Source: Leucothrix mucor DSM 2157 (GTDB lineage: Bacteria; Pseudomonadota; Gammaproteobacteria; Thiotrichales; Thiotrichaceae). From it: 64,000 bases of DNA. Shown here in pieces: positions 52,462-62,267 of the stretch. The notes beneath the pieces were generated by a model that was not told the origin of the DNA, did no database searches, and saw nothing but the letters and a program-made list of their open reading frames with translations. The stretch spans positions 992,001-1,056,000 of the forward strand of contig NZ_ATTE01000001.1 in the NCBI RefSeq assembly GCF_000419525.1, read 5' to 3'. Each line of letters opens with the position of its first letter. Within the stretch, counting starts at the first letter, position 1. The position numbers and the translations under genes are program-made.

Positions 52462-55089
52462 TCACACCGTCAATTCCACCACCACAGCCCCATACTCCAG
52501 CTCAACCACCATCACACGCCCAGCGTCAGAATGCAGCAGCAAAAATTCACCATCACCGCGACAGGTCAATTCCTCACCTTTCGGGTAAGGAATCTTTAAC
52601 AAAAGGGTGGGAACATTCGCCTCAGTATAAGCATAAACACTCAAGTGATTACTCGTCTCCGATTCAGACCCGATGACCAGCCAATCCGCAAATACCCGCA
52701 GCTGTTGGCAGCTTCCTTCATTGATAGGGTGATATTCATTTTCATTACTTGGATAGAATACAAACGAGGTCATGTCGGTCGATACCAGCAGCAGTTTTCC
52801 GGAGCTACTCATATCAGCAGGAATGTCGCTGAGTGTGGCTTGCCCCAAAGGCGTGCGCTCTTTTAAGAATAAATCAGGGAGTCGGTATTTCCATAATTCA
52901 TTATTGGTGTCGCTTTGCACCAAAAAGCTAAAGCAGGCTGGGTCACGACGTATAAGGGTGACGTCACCTTTTAAATCGCCGAGTGACCATAACGAGACCA
53001 TCGAGGGTTGTTGCAAATCCAATACCCAGAGGCGGTCTGCCTTGGCGACAATCCAGCTCAAACCATCATAATTATCAGCCCAGGTATCGAGCTTGGTTTG
53101 CTGCCAGTAGGTTGTTGAACGTGTCACCAAATCAAACACAGCGACAACTTGGAAGCCTTCATGCATTGCCACCAGCAATGCCTGATAACCCTGATCCGAC
53201 ATCACAATATCATGGCAAATATCCGCATAGCTAGCCAGTAATTCTCCCTGCGCTGAGCGATGCTCCACACCGGCCTCACCAAACGCAAGCAATAACGATC
53301 CATCCGCTAAGCGCTGACAGTCCAATATCTGACGACCAAAACAGGCGGATAGCGCATATTTGACTGGCTGTGTCTGGGTGCGCAGAGGCTGTTTTGAGTT
53401 GGATTCGCTAATGTTTATACGCGACACATCGGTCCGTAATACGTGATCATCGGCTAAGGTGATCAGTCGATTCCAGCGGCTATTGTCATGATGTATCCAG
53501 CCTTTTGCCACATCGCGTAGATAAGGGCGCACGGCCATTGACGCTAAGGATTTGGCGACTGAATTCGTTGGGTACTGGTTGAGTTCGTCAATGAGTTGTA
53601 GACGCTGCGCCGCGCTGCTACTGCTGTCATCGCGAAACAGCTGTTGAATGGCGGGTATGTACTCATCTTCGCCGTCTTGATCATAGAGTGCGAGCTTCAA
53701 CTGGTGTCGAGTCCCCAAGCTGCCACCTAGCGCGGCACTCTCTTTTAACCACGCCAAAACGGCGGGGCGTTTCTCCATCACGGGCCAGCCAATTTCCACC
53801 GCCGTTTCCAGATTACCCGATGCATAGTGCATGTCTGCGAGCATCCAGCGGAGTTGATCGGCTTCTGCTTTATGCGAGGCTGAGAGTAGGGTGATCGCTT
53901 CTTCATAGCGGTTGGAGATGCGTGCTATCTGTATGGCACGCTTCCAATCATCGGCCAGTATCCATTGGCGAATGATACGCGCAGGCTCGACCTGATGACC
54001 TTCGGCAATTTGAGCGGCCATTAAGTACTTTTTGTGCTTTTCAAGATAGCTAATCGCTTGATCAATTTCTTGCAGCAAGTCGACTAACACAAAGGCCGCT
54101 TCTTCGATTCGGCCTTCTGCATCGAGTTTATCAAAGGCTTTTTGATAGGTGTGTTTGAGCATGTTGAGGACTTGCTCATCCAGAGAAATAGATTGGCCAC
54201 CCTGACTTTGTTGCAGGCTAATACTCAACTCAGAACGCGGCATAAATCGCCCGGTAAAAGGATGATCGATGCTATCCAGTGCATCCTTCATGCTGCCTAT
54301 TGGAATCGCGCGTTTTAAGGCTTCTTCGAGATTGCCATCTTGAAATTTTTGGAGGGTATCTTCGATGAATTTTGCCTGAGCCTTGCCAATGGCATCCGCT
54401 AAAGGGCTGCGCATGAGGAGTCTCGATAAGCCCGCTTTGAGCTTATTGAGTACACTGCCGCCAGTTTTAGCAGTGCCATAATCGGAATATTTTGACGGCT
54501 TAGCATCTCTGGCGGCAGTCGTTTTCTGCTTTAAATCCTCCAGCACTTGTTGTAATTCGGCGCTGGGTTTTAGGTCTTCTTTATCAACGATTTCGCTGGT
54601 GCTGGTCTTCTTACCAAAGCTGATAGACTTAGGCTTGTCGGGGATCACAGGGGCGTGTGCCGCTAAAACAACGCACTCATAGTCACCGGCTTCAAACCAT
54701 TGGGCCGGGTCATATTGGTTTTGGTTGTTTAGGGCCGTGTGATGCCATTCACCACGATAGAGTAATCGCAGTTGCTTCGCCGCGCTTTTGCTAGCAGTTG
54801 CTGCTGAGGTGTTGTTTCGAAGGCGATTGGATAAGGTCGAGCCTTGTTTTATCAGCGCCGCGCCAGTGGTTTGGCTGACTTGCTGAAAGCGGGCGGTGGG
54901 TTGAACCAGCACATAGCCAATTTCAAGTTGATACAGCGCTGAGCCATCCTCCCAAAGCGTCAGAATCCGTTGGCGAATATCTGCCTCTTTAAGAAAGTCA
55001 TTCGCAAAAAAGTAGCCATGTACTTCATAAAATCCTGACAGCGCTGAGCGATCTAATTCGTCACTCTTTTGTTCAATGCTTGCGGTCAT
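52462..55089 (-). CDS. Beta-propeller/helical-repeat protein of the MoxR-bpX system
   Basis: This 875-residue protein is the last gene of a four-gene operon. An N-terminal domain (about 1-160, with EVHGYFFANDFLKEADIRQ) resembles the bpX6-type domain of MoxR-vWA-propeller systems. The centre (about 250-540) is helical and repeat-like (TPR-like). The C-terminal part (about 580-875) has repeating strands with the DxDxW-like pattern expected of a beta-propeller. The ATG at 55089 overlaps the stop of the gene before by ATGA. No signal peptide is seen. Its molecular job is unknown; it may present or capture a target for the ATPase. Confidence 0.6.
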   Translation of the reverse strand: MTASIEQKSDELDRSALSGFYEVHGYFFANDFLKEADIRQRILTLWEDGSALYQLEIGYVLVQPTARFQQVSQTTGAALIKQGSTLSNRLRNNTSAATASKSAAKQLRLLYRGEWHHTALNNQNQYDPAQWFEAGDYECVVLAAHAPVIPDKPKSISFGKKTSTSEIVDKEDLKPSAELQQVLEDLKQKTTAARDAKPSKYSDYGTAKTGGSVLNKLKAGLSRLLMRSPLADAIGKAQAKFIEDTLQKFQDGNLEEALKRAIPIGSMKDALDSIDHPFTGRFMPRSELSISLQQSQGGQSISLDEQVLNMLKHTYQKAFDKLDAEGRIEEAAFVLVDLLQEIDQAISYLEKHKKYLMAAQIAEGHQVEPARIIRQWILADDWKRAIQIARISNRYEEAITLLSASHKAEADQLRWMLADMHYASGNLETAVEIGWPVMEKRPAVLAWLKESAALGGSLGTRHQLKLALYDQDGEDEYIPAIQQLFRDDSSSSAAQRLQLIDELNQYPTNSVAKSLASMAVRPYLRDVAKGWIHHDNSRWNRLITLADDHVLRTDVSRINISESNSKQPLRTQTQPVKYALSACFGRQILDCQRLADGSLLLAFGEAGVEHRSAQGELLASYADICHDIVMSDQGYQALLVAMHEGFQVVAVFDLVTRSTTYWQQTKLDTWADNYDGLSWIVAKADRLWVLDLQQPSMVSLWSLGDLKGDVTLIRRDPACFSFLVQSDTNNELWKYRLPDLFLKERTPLGQATLSDIPADMSSSGKLLLVSTDMTSFVFYPSNENEYHPINEGSCQQLRVFADWLVIGSESETSNHLSVYAYTEANVPTLLLKIPYPKGEELTCRGDGEFLLLHSDAGRVMVVELEYGAVVVELTV

Positions 55090-56912
55090 GCGTTTAAGTC
55101 CCACGAAGTCATTTCCTTTCGGGTGCTTATCTCAATGGTCTTTAACAGACCTTTTTCCGTTTGATAATGCAAATAGGGCCTTTGAGGGTTTAGCTCAGCC
55201 CTAACACACGGTTCTGGTAGGACGTAGATGACCTCATTGTAGTCATCCCCAATCAGGGTGAAGGTTTGCCGATCTTGTTTGTTCATGCACACCAGTGCTG
55301 ATTGATGAACCACGGCTTTTGGATCAGTCAAACGATGCAGTCCTATGACTTGGAGTTCGGGCGAGACGATTACCGAAATAAAGTCCTCGACACCTGGGTA
55401 GCGAATATTCCATTCCGTCTCAGAGACTCTGAACGCCACTCGTCCCCCATCCTTCAGGTTCCAACTGGTTTGGTCGATGAATACTTCAGGTTTACTGCGT
55501 TGTACCTGAGTTTGCAGGGGGGCGTGCTTTATCCATTTAAAGTTAGATTGACCTTCAGCGCCCCAATGCAGGCTGAGCGTTCTTTGCTTGGGGTCTAAAT
55601 CAATGTAGTAGAAATAATTCCCGTTATAGCCAAAGGCATAGACTGACTTGGCGACGGTTTCCACGCTGCAGATATCCTCTGAAAACCGCAGGCATCGCAG
55701 ATTGCGTTTAGCATCGACCAACAAGATCAGCTCCGTTTTGATGATTACGGCCATGCTTGGCAGCTGGTCATTCAATTGAATATCGTGGGATTTTTTATAG
55801 CGCTTGTGTTTAAACTGAGGGGGAAACCCTTGTAAAAAATACTCGTCACTGGTCGCCGATAAAATATAGGTGCCTCGCTTATTAACGTACACGCCCAGTA
55901 TGGTGGTTTGCTTTGCAATTGGCAGCTGCGTACTGGGGTTGCGCGTGAGTATTTTGAAGCTTTTCAGATAACGGCTTGCATTAAACAGCACCAGAATCGT
56001 GCCGGTTTGATTCAACAGCCAAGATTTTGATTGGTTAACCTGAACAGTTTCCTGCTTAAAAGGGTTATTCAATATCTGATTGCACAGCTTATCTTCGGGT
56101 AATAATAGCGTCTGTAATTGTTGGCGATGAGCGCGTCCTACCCGGACGGTAATTTTGCGTTGCTCGTCCGCCGCAGCCTGCCTATCGCCCTGAATATTTA
56201 CCTGCATGAGCTGGGGAAAATCATCTAAGGGCTCGGGGGTGACGCACCACACCCGTCCATTAGCGAGTAGTGTTTGATCTAAGCCATCAAGTCGCTGTGT
56301 GAGTACCGATTTGTCGAGCAAGTCGGCTGAGCACATCTGTAACCAGTTTTCGATCAGCGCTGGAGTAATGCCTTCAAACCATTGCTGTTTAGAATCTTGG
56401 ATGACGCCCCAGTGCAGTTTTGCCTGCATAGCTTCGGCGTAACGCAGTAATAAAATTAGCACCGCCAATTGCACCACACGTGGCCGACCTAACTGCTCAG
56501 GCCCACAGTCCAGCAGCACATACACCGCCTCATCATTGGTGCGTTCTCGGTGCGCTAACTTATAAAACTGATGTTCTTTAAAGGCGGCACGGCGAATGAA
56601 TTCTTCCGGGAAGTCATGGTATATCGCCCATTCACTGGTGAGTAGGCGCTCGTAATTGACTAAGGAATGAATGCCTTCAATGCCGTCAGGTTCATCTTGT
56701 CCTGCCATTTCCTGAAGCGGTAAGACTTTAATGACCTTGGATAACACATTCCCCATTTGCTCTAACGGCATGCGCAAATCAGGTAGAAATGCGTGTAGCA
56801 AACTAGCCCATGAACTGATTTCATCGGGCAGTTGATGGCTTTTTTGTTGGTCACTTTCAACGGCGAACGTCGGGGCTTTTGTAGTGGTCGCTGCCAGATT
56901 GTTTTGTGTCAT
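55086..56912 (-). CDS. Degenerate vWA plus beta-propeller protein of the MoxR-bpX system
   Basis: This 608-residue protein has an N-terminal region with a vWA-like core, YVLLDCGPEQLGRPRVVQLA (near residue 140), in which the metal-site serines of the DxSxS motif are missing. The C-terminal half (about 300-608) is strand-rich and propeller-like. The ATG at 56912 overlaps the stop of the gene before by ATGA; a longer start at 56969 is less likely. It would bridge the MoxR ATPase to other subunits, as vWA partners usually do. The lost metal site suggests the contact is non-catalytic. Confidence 0.6.
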   Translation of the reverse strand: MTQNNLAATTTKAPTFAVESDQQKSHQLPDEISSWASLLHAFLPDLRMPLEQMGNVLSKVIKVLPLQEMAGQDEPDGIEGIHSLVNYERLLTSEWAIYHDFPEEFIRRAAFKEHQFYKLAHRERTNDEAVYVLLDCGPEQLGRPRVVQLAVLILLLRYAEAMQAKLHWGVIQDSKQQWFEGITPALIENWLQMCSADLLDKSVLTQRLDGLDQTLLANGRVWCVTPEPLDDFPQLMQVNIQGDRQAAADEQRKITVRVGRAHRQQLQTLLLPEDKLCNQILNNPFKQETVQVNQSKSWLLNQTGTILVLFNASRYLKSFKILTRNPSTQLPIAKQTTILGVYVNKRGTYILSATSDEYFLQGFPPQFKHKRYKKSHDIQLNDQLPSMAVIIKTELILLVDAKRNLRCLRFSEDICSVETVAKSVYAFGYNGNYFYYIDLDPKQRTLSLHWGAEGQSNFKWIKHAPLQTQVQRSKPEVFIDQTSWNLKDGGRVAFRVSETEWNIRYPGVEDFISVIVSPELQVIGLHRLTDPKAVVHQSALVCMNKQDRQTFTLIGDDYNEVIYVLPEPCVRAELNPQRPYLHYQTEKGLLKTIEISTRKEMTSWDLNA

Positions 56913-57319
56913 GGCAACGTCTCGGGGTCGATACGGCTCAGTGGTAAGGCCGCAGAGATATTGAAGCACTGGTGATGCTTGGGATCAATCGCATACTGGC
57001 CCGTGCCAAATAGCGTTGCGACCGCACTGGCAATCAAGGCTATCGGTAAGGAGGGCGATAAGGTTGTCGGCAGGTAGAGATTAGTGACGCCACTTGCCTG
57101 ACCTAAATACAGTGCACCGGGAATCCAAGGGAGATCCTGATTAGCGCCCAGCAGTACAGCCACATCGCTTCCATGCGCTAGCTTCAAGCGAGCTTTTTGC
57201 TCTGGTGTAAAGCTTGCGAGCTTTGCTTTAAATAGAGGGTACTCTGCGGCATAAATCAGTAAGCCACTGGCGGGCAAAGGCTGCTGGGAGGGTTTCCACA
57301 CAATATCCGACAGCTTCAC
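56909..57319 (-). CDS. Small bpX5-like subunit of the MoxR system
   Basis: This 136-residue protein starts with a GTG that overlaps the MoxR stop (GTGA) and resembles the bpX5-like domain of MoxR-vWA-propeller systems: PLPASGLLIYAAEYPLFKAKLA, then LLGANQDLPWIPGALYLGQA and PTTLSPSLPIALIASAVATLFG. It has no catalytic motif that I can see. It is probably a structural or recognition part of the complex. Its stop overlaps the next gene by ATGA. Confidence 0.55.
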   Translation of the reverse strand: MKLSDIVWKPSQQPLPASGLLIYAAEYPLFKAKLASFTPEQKARLKLAHGSDVAVLLGANQDLPWIPGALYLGQASGVTNLYLPTTLSPSLPIALIASAVATLFGTGQYAIDPKHHQCFNISAALPLSRIDPETLP

Positions 57320-58437
57320 GCAACCGTTCCTAACGCCACCAATAAGGCTTCTCTTGCCTGCTTTAAGCCTTCGGGTAAGGTCTCCAGAGAGAACTGTGTG
57401 TCGATCTCACGGCCCAGTGCTTCCAGCGCTAAGGTGTCTCTTTCTCCCACGGGTTGCGCTAGTAGTGCGTTGACCGCAGTTTGCAATTGCTGCGAGCGCG
57501 CCAGTGGGCCTTTGGAGGCATGTTCAGCGGCGGCGGTTAATGTTTCATTTTGCGAGGTGGCGAAGGTGTCTTTTAATAAATCACGTGCTGTTTGCTGAGC
57601 GTGTTCATCACCCACCACATACAACAACGGCCATAAATCTTGTGTCGTCGGATTATCGCGTCCATCTAATATGGCAGCGGCGGCAATCAAGCGCTGGGCT
57701 TTAATAATGCGGCGGTCAGATAGCAGAATATTGGCTTTACGCAATAGGCGAATGCAGTCAGCGAGTGGTCTGATAATCCCGCTCATATCCGCTTGGCGAC
57801 AAGCAGCCGTGAGTTGATCCAGATGGCTAAGTTCGATTTTTTCAATGGCCGTTTTATACTGATACTGCCAACCGTTTTCCAGCAAGCTTTCCAACTGTGA
57901 GTCTGGCACATTATCGACAAAATAGTGTACGAGGAAGCGATCTGCAAATGCCGCCAATGAATCATCTTGTGGTAAATGGTTAGACGCTGCCACGCAAATT
58001 CGCAGCGGGCATTTCAATTGCGTTTGGCCACGCCTGAAAGTTCTTTCGTTGAGAATCCCTAGCAGCGCATTCAAGATTGCGGTTGAGCCCAGAAACACTT
58101 CGTCCAAAAAGACAATGTCAGCTTCTGGCAGCATGTTTTTGGTGGAGGTTTCGACGATGCCATCTTTCAGTTTTTGTAGGTCAATTGGCCCGAATAACTC
58201 GCTGGGCTCAGTGAAGCGGCCCAGCAAGTATTCAAAGTATTGGCTATCAAACATGTCAGAGACGGCACGGACCACCGCGCTCTTTCCCGTACCTGGTGGG
58301 CCGATGATAAGTAGATGCTCTTCTGCAACACAAGAAAGGAGAATGAGATCGACTAAGGTTTCACGGTCCACTAAGCCTGCGGAGGCTTGTTGTGCGGAGT
58401 GCTTGATATGCTGAGCAGTTTCTTTTAAAGATGGCAT
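57316..58437 (-). CDS. MoxR-family AAA+ ATPase
   Basis: This 373-residue ATPase has Walker A GPPGTGKS (46-53), Walker B IVFLDE (108-113) and the sensor-1-like AASNHLP segment. MoxR proteins work as chaperone-like rings with a vWA partner. It is the first gene of the operon of four, joined to the next by a GTGA overlap. The group is known from comparative genomics as part of MoxR-vWA-beta-propeller systems with a proposed role in conflict; experimental work on them is limited as far as I know. Confidence 0.85.
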   Translation of the reverse strand: MPSLKETAQHIKHSAQQASAGLVDRETLVDLILLSCVAEEHLLIIGPPGTGKSAVVRAVSDMFDSQYFEYLLGRFTEPSELFGPIDLQKLKDGIVETSTKNMLPEADIVFLDEVFLGSTAILNALLGILNERTFRRGQTQLKCPLRICVAASNHLPQDDSLAAFADRFLVHYFVDNVPDSQLESLLENGWQYQYKTAIEKIELSHLDQLTAACRQADMSGIIRPLADCIRLLRKANILLSDRRIIKAQRLIAAAAILDGRDNPTTQDLWPLLYVVGDEHAQQTARDLLKDTFATSQNETLTAAAEHASKGPLARSQQLQTAVNALLAQPVGERDTLALEALGREIDTQFSLETLPEGLKQAREALLVALGTVA

Positions 58438-58500
58438 GGGTGCCTCTATGGCTTATTTTTTGCTGTATTTTACACGCAGGCCATCTCATTACCAGATAAC

Positions 58501-59346
58501 TTATCTTAACTCCCTCAGCATTGTCTCTCTGAACAGCAAAGTACCGGCATAACGCGCGCCGGGTTCGGTTAAGTGCCAACCGTCGTAGGAGATCAATTCG
58601 TGGTTGTTGGTAAAGACTTCACAATGCTTATCGGAACCATCGCACAAGACTTTTTGCTGATCGATAAAGCGCGCACGGGTGCCGGTGAGTCCTTCTTTTA
58701 AGATCGCATTAACACGACGAATGTGGCGAGGCACATCGTTGGAGAGCTCCAGTAACTTGTCTGGCGACATGCGTAAGTAATTGCGGATGCTAATTTTACC
58801 GAAGTTTTTATTGCCCAAAACAATCACCCGTTGGTTCGGGCGTAGCTTCAAATACTTCAGGGTATGCGGCAATGCGCGGGCTGCTTTTTGCTTCCAACGT
58901 GCGGCGAAAATGACGACGTCGGCATTTTTTATTTGCTCAGCGGCCAATCTCAAATTATCGACGCGTGCTTCCTGAGCACAAAGCGGCCGGTCTTTCGGGG
59001 CGATGACATTGTGATCAAAGGTTGGCTGGCAGCTATAGGGAATGTAGCGCAAGCTGACTTGGTAGTTCTTGAGGTTTCCCGTTTCAACCGCGCCATTATA
59101 AAAATCACAGGCTTGACTATCGCCGATGATCAGCACCTTGCGCTTGCTGGCTTTCAGGTCGAAAGGTTGTTTGGTAATCGCTTTGCAATGGCGAAAGGTG
59201 TACTCGCCACTGTAGTCAGTGTTGGAGTATTTAATTAGTTGTTGGCGCAGTCCGGCTGCATTAGCCGCGACCATTCCCGAGGTCAGCAATACGATGCTGG
59301 TTAATACAGCCCCGGATACGCGTGCTCTGAATCCATTCATCATCAC
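58501..59346 (-). CDS. Secreted SGNH-hydrolase-like protein
   Basis: This 281-residue protein has a signal peptide (about 1-31) and an SGNH-hydrolase core: the nucleophile in IIGDSQACD (near residue 75) and the catalytic D-x-x-H in DGWHLTEPGARY near 262. The same fold is found as the C-terminal domain of OafA-type acyltransferases, but here it is alone. It may remove or transfer acyl groups on cell-surface glycans. It is 64 bp upstream of the moxR start, on the same strand, and may or may not be co-transcribed. Confidence 0.75.
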   Translation of the reverse strand: MMMNGFRARVSGAVLTSIVLLTSGMVAANAAGLRQQLIKYSNTDYSGEYTFRHCKAITKQPFDLKASKRKVLIIGDSQACDFYNGAVETGNLKNYQVSLRYIPYSCQPTFDHNVIAPKDRPLCAQEARVDNLRLAAEQIKNADVVIFAARWKQKAARALPHTLKYLKLRPNQRVIVLGNKNFGKISIRNYLRMSPDKLLELSNDVPRHIRRVNAILKEGLTGTRARFIDQQKVLCDGSDKHCEVFTNNHELISYDGWHLTEPGARYAGTLLFRETMLRELR

Positions 59347-59551
59347 ATCCGTTATTTTATGATTTAATTAAGTGGGTAGCATAGCAGGTACACAAAATAA
59401 TTAGTGTACGACCAGTGACCACTTGCAGCGTGATAGCTGAAGGCGGGGCATAGGTATTCTGAGGCGCGGTTGACACCACGCAAAGCGTTGACTGAGCAAT
59501 GACTTAGCACTTAGGATGACATTAGCACTTTAAAAATAATTGGAATTATTG

Positions 59552-60649
59552 ATGTTCGATCAAATAAAAGACTCCATCAATCCCGGTAAGAATCCTGACC
59601 TGATTCACGCGCACCAGTTTCAGCGAGACAACTTGCCGACCTTATGGCTGGTAGGCAAAACCGGTGCAGGCAAATCGACCTTTATTCAAGCCATCACCGG
59701 GCTTTCATCGGTTGAGGTCGGAAATGGCTTTGCGCCCTGTACCAAGACCGCGCAGGCTTATGATTTTCCGGAAGATAAGCCGCTGGTGCGTTTTTTAGAT
59801 ACGCGAGGGCTGGGTGAGGCGGACTATGACCCCGAGGCCGATCTGGACGAAATTGGTCAATTAGGCCATGCGCTCGTGGTGGTTATGAAAGCTGATGAGC
59901 CAGAGCAGTCTGCGGTGTTGAGCGCGCTTAAAAAGATTAAACAGAAAAAGAAGATTAAACACTTATTACTGATCCACAGTGCTGTGCTGCTGTCGGATGA
60001 AAAAGATCGCGAGCGCCAAGTTACTTTTAATACGCAACAGGTAAAAGCAGTCTGGGGCGATGATTTTAAATCGGTGGCTGTTGATTTTGAAACTGAGGAT
60101 GGCTCGGTTTACAACTACGATACGCTGGTGGAGGCGCTGGAGGAAATGCTGCCCGTGGTCGGAATCATCGCCGATGTTAAAGGCCATTCAACCATTGAAG
60201 AAGCGAATTTCGATCTGGTCAAAAAAGAAGTGCTTTGGTATGCAGGGACTGCCGCGGCCAGTGATTTGATTCCCGCCGTAGGCTTAGTGTCCGTGCCAGT
60301 CATTCAAGCGAAATTGCTGTACAGCTTGGCGAATCAATACGGCGTTGAGTGGAATAAGCGCACCTTCAACGAACTCATTGGCACATTGGGCAGCAGCTTT
60401 GCTGTGCAATACGGGGTGAAGCTAGGAGTTCGGCAGTTGATTAAATTTGTTCCCGTATATGGGCAAACGGTGGGTGCAGTGACCGCTGCGGCAATGAGTT
60501 TTGGGACGACCTACGGCCTCGGTCGGGCGGCGTGCTATTACTTCTATCACAAGAGTAAAGGCGTTGAAGTCTCACCAGAGACAATGCAGGACTTATATAA
60601 AGATGCCCTTAAAAAAGGCAAGGCGGCGTCGGGTTATGAAGAAAATTAA
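59552..60649 (+). CDS. P-loop GTPase with C-terminal membrane-like domain, gene 1
   Basis: This 365-residue protein has a GTPase domain: P-loop GKTGAGKS (35-42) and G3 DTRG (83-86). The usual NKxD motif is not seen; the position has IHSAVLL. The C-terminal region (about 230-345) is hydrophobic, like DUF697/YcjF-type membrane domains. The ATG at 59552 is preferred to the TTG at 59540. Its end overlaps the start of a second GTPase gene by 14 bp. The pair probably works together at the membrane. Function is unknown. Confidence 0.7.
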   Translation: MFDQIKDSINPGKNPDLIHAHQFQRDNLPTLWLVGKTGAGKSTFIQAITGLSSVEVGNGFAPCTKTAQAYDFPEDKPLVRFLDTRGLGEADYDPEADLDEIGQLGHALVVVMKADEPEQSAVLSALKKIKQKKKIKHLLLIHSAVLLSDEKDRERQVTFNTQQVKAVWGDDFKSVAVDFETEDGSVYNYDTLVEALEEMLPVVGIIADVKGHSTIEEANFDLVKKEVLWYAGTAAASDLIPAVGLVSVPVIQAKLLYSLANQYGVEWNKRTFNELIGTLGSSFAVQYGVKLGVRQLIKFVPVYGQTVGAVTAAAMSFGTTYGLGRAACYYFYHKSKGVEVSPETMQDLYKDALKKGKAASGYEEN

Positions 60650-62207
60650 AGGCTTATACCGTCTGCTATCGGATTTATCAGGCAGCCGTTGGTTGATTTT
60701 TATGATATCAGCGTTGCTTCCGGTGCTGACCATTATGGGCTTTGGTATCGTTTTAGCGATTAAATACGATTACCTACTGATGTTGTCGATCGCGATTACG
60801 ATCAGTACTTTGTTGGTCACGGTGCCCTTGTTTTTTATCAGCCGAATGGCCAAGCAAGAAGAGGCGGAGATTCATCAGGAAGTACTGACTCAGATCAAAG
60901 ATGGTCTGGTGAAAACTTCCAGCGATTGGTCTCAAGCAGAATTAGTGATTTGGAATACCTCAAGAGCTTACACACGGGAGCAATTGAAAGCAGGCATTGA
61001 GTGGGCCAACCTGCATCAAGCAGGCTTTGAGATTTTAGAATTGGTCGCCCAGCAATTCGGTAAAAAGACCTTAGGGTTTTCAATCCCCGAAGGCTTAAAG
61101 CTCTTTGAAGAGGTAAGCCGGCGCTACAAATTAGTGGTGAAAAAAAATATCCCAGGCATTGAGTACATTAAAATTTCTCACATTAAAGCGGGATACAAGG
61201 CTTATGAGAAATACGGCGCAGTCGGCCAAAAAGTGGTGACTGCAGCTATCTGGGCCAATCATGCCAAAAACCTCTACTACAATCCCTTAAAAGTCGTGTC
61301 CGACCTCACTAAAGAGCAGGCCACCGCTTCCATGACCAAGGGCTTTGTGGATGATATGCAGCTCATGGCGAAAGAGGCCTTGCTGGATGAGGTCGCGGCC
61401 GTGGCGATTGATTTATACAGCGGGCGATTTAGCTTAGAGGATGCGGACCTGCAAGTCTCGAATGCCTCTGGGGTGGATGAGGAGCATTTTGCGCCAGCCT
61501 TAGAACCAATTCGCATTGTTACCGTGGGTCAAACTGGGGCTGGAAAATCTTCGATTGTGAACCTGCTAAAAGATGAGTTGGCTGCAGAGGTTGATGTTTT
61601 ACCCTCGACACAGGGCTCAATGGTGTATGACGTCATCGTTAATGATATTGATGTGAGGGTGGTTGATTTACAGGGTTTAGATGGCGATACGAGTACTGAA
61701 AAGCAGATGCTCAAAGAGATGACTCAGGCGGATTTGATTCTGTGGGTACTCAAAGCGAATCAATCGGCGCGTGATCTTGATAAGCAACTCAATGACAAGC
61801 TGGCTTTGTTTTATGCTGATCCTAAAAATATCTCGTATAAAAAGCCGGTGGTGATTGCAGTGGTGAATCAGGTTGATAAGTTAAAACCAATCGCCGAGTG
61901 GGAGCCGCCGTATGACTTGGAGAACCCAGCTAGCGCAAAAGCGAAGATTATCGCTCAGGCGGTTGCTTATAATCGGGAGCTGATGCATTCGGATATTGCT
62001 TTGCCGTTATCGATCTCAACCACTAAAACGCATTTTGGTGTGGAGACGCTTAAGCAAACTTTGGTTGATGGCATTGTTGAGGCGAATAATGTGCAGAGAA
62101 ACCGGCAGCGAGTAGAGGCGATGAAGCGGGGCGTGTCATTTAAAAAGCAATTTGATAAGACGGTGAATGTCGGCAAGAAGATTGTTCGCCATACCTATAA
62201 GGATTAG
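60636..62207 (+). CDS. Membrane-anchored P-loop GTPase, gene 2
   Basis: This 523-residue protein has two N-terminal membrane segments (about 19-42 and 47-70), a helical middle (about 75-285) and a C-terminal GTPase domain: P-loop GQTGAGKS (298-305), G3 DLQG (344-347) and G4 NQVD (411-414). The order is opposite to that of gene 1, which has its GTPase first. Start is the ATG at 60636 within the 3' end of gene 1. The complete nucleotide-specificity motif contrasts with gene 1. A stress or membrane-remodelling role is possible. Confidence 0.72.
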   Translation: MKKIKGLYRLLSDLSGSRWLIFMISALLPVLTIMGFGIVLAIKYDYLLMLSIAITISTLLVTVPLFFISRMAKQEEAEIHQEVLTQIKDGLVKTSSDWSQAELVIWNTSRAYTREQLKAGIEWANLHQAGFEILELVAQQFGKKTLGFSIPEGLKLFEEVSRRYKLVVKKNIPGIEYIKISHIKAGYKAYEKYGAVGQKVVTAAIWANHAKNLYYNPLKVVSDLTKEQATASMTKGFVDDMQLMAKEALLDEVAAVAIDLYSGRFSLEDADLQVSNASGVDEEHFAPALEPIRIVTVGQTGAGKSSIVNLLKDELAAEVDVLPSTQGSMVYDVIVNDIDVRVVDLQGLDGDTSTEKQMLKEMTQADLILWVLKANQSARDLDKQLNDKLALFYADPKNISYKKPVVIAVVNQVDKLKPIAEWEPPYDLENPASAKAKIIAQAVAYNRELMHSDIALPLSISTTKTHFGVETLKQTLVDGIVEANNVQRNRQRVEAMKRGVSFKKQFDKTVNVGKKIVRHTYKD

Positions 62208-62267
62208 TGCTTCGCAATGAAGCCAAGAGCTGGCGTATGAGGCCAGCTCTTGTTACAAACAGCTATC

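Noticed and set aside
59467-59500. TTGACA upstream of the GTPase pair as a promoter
   Set aside because: No -10-like hexamer is found at a suitable distance.
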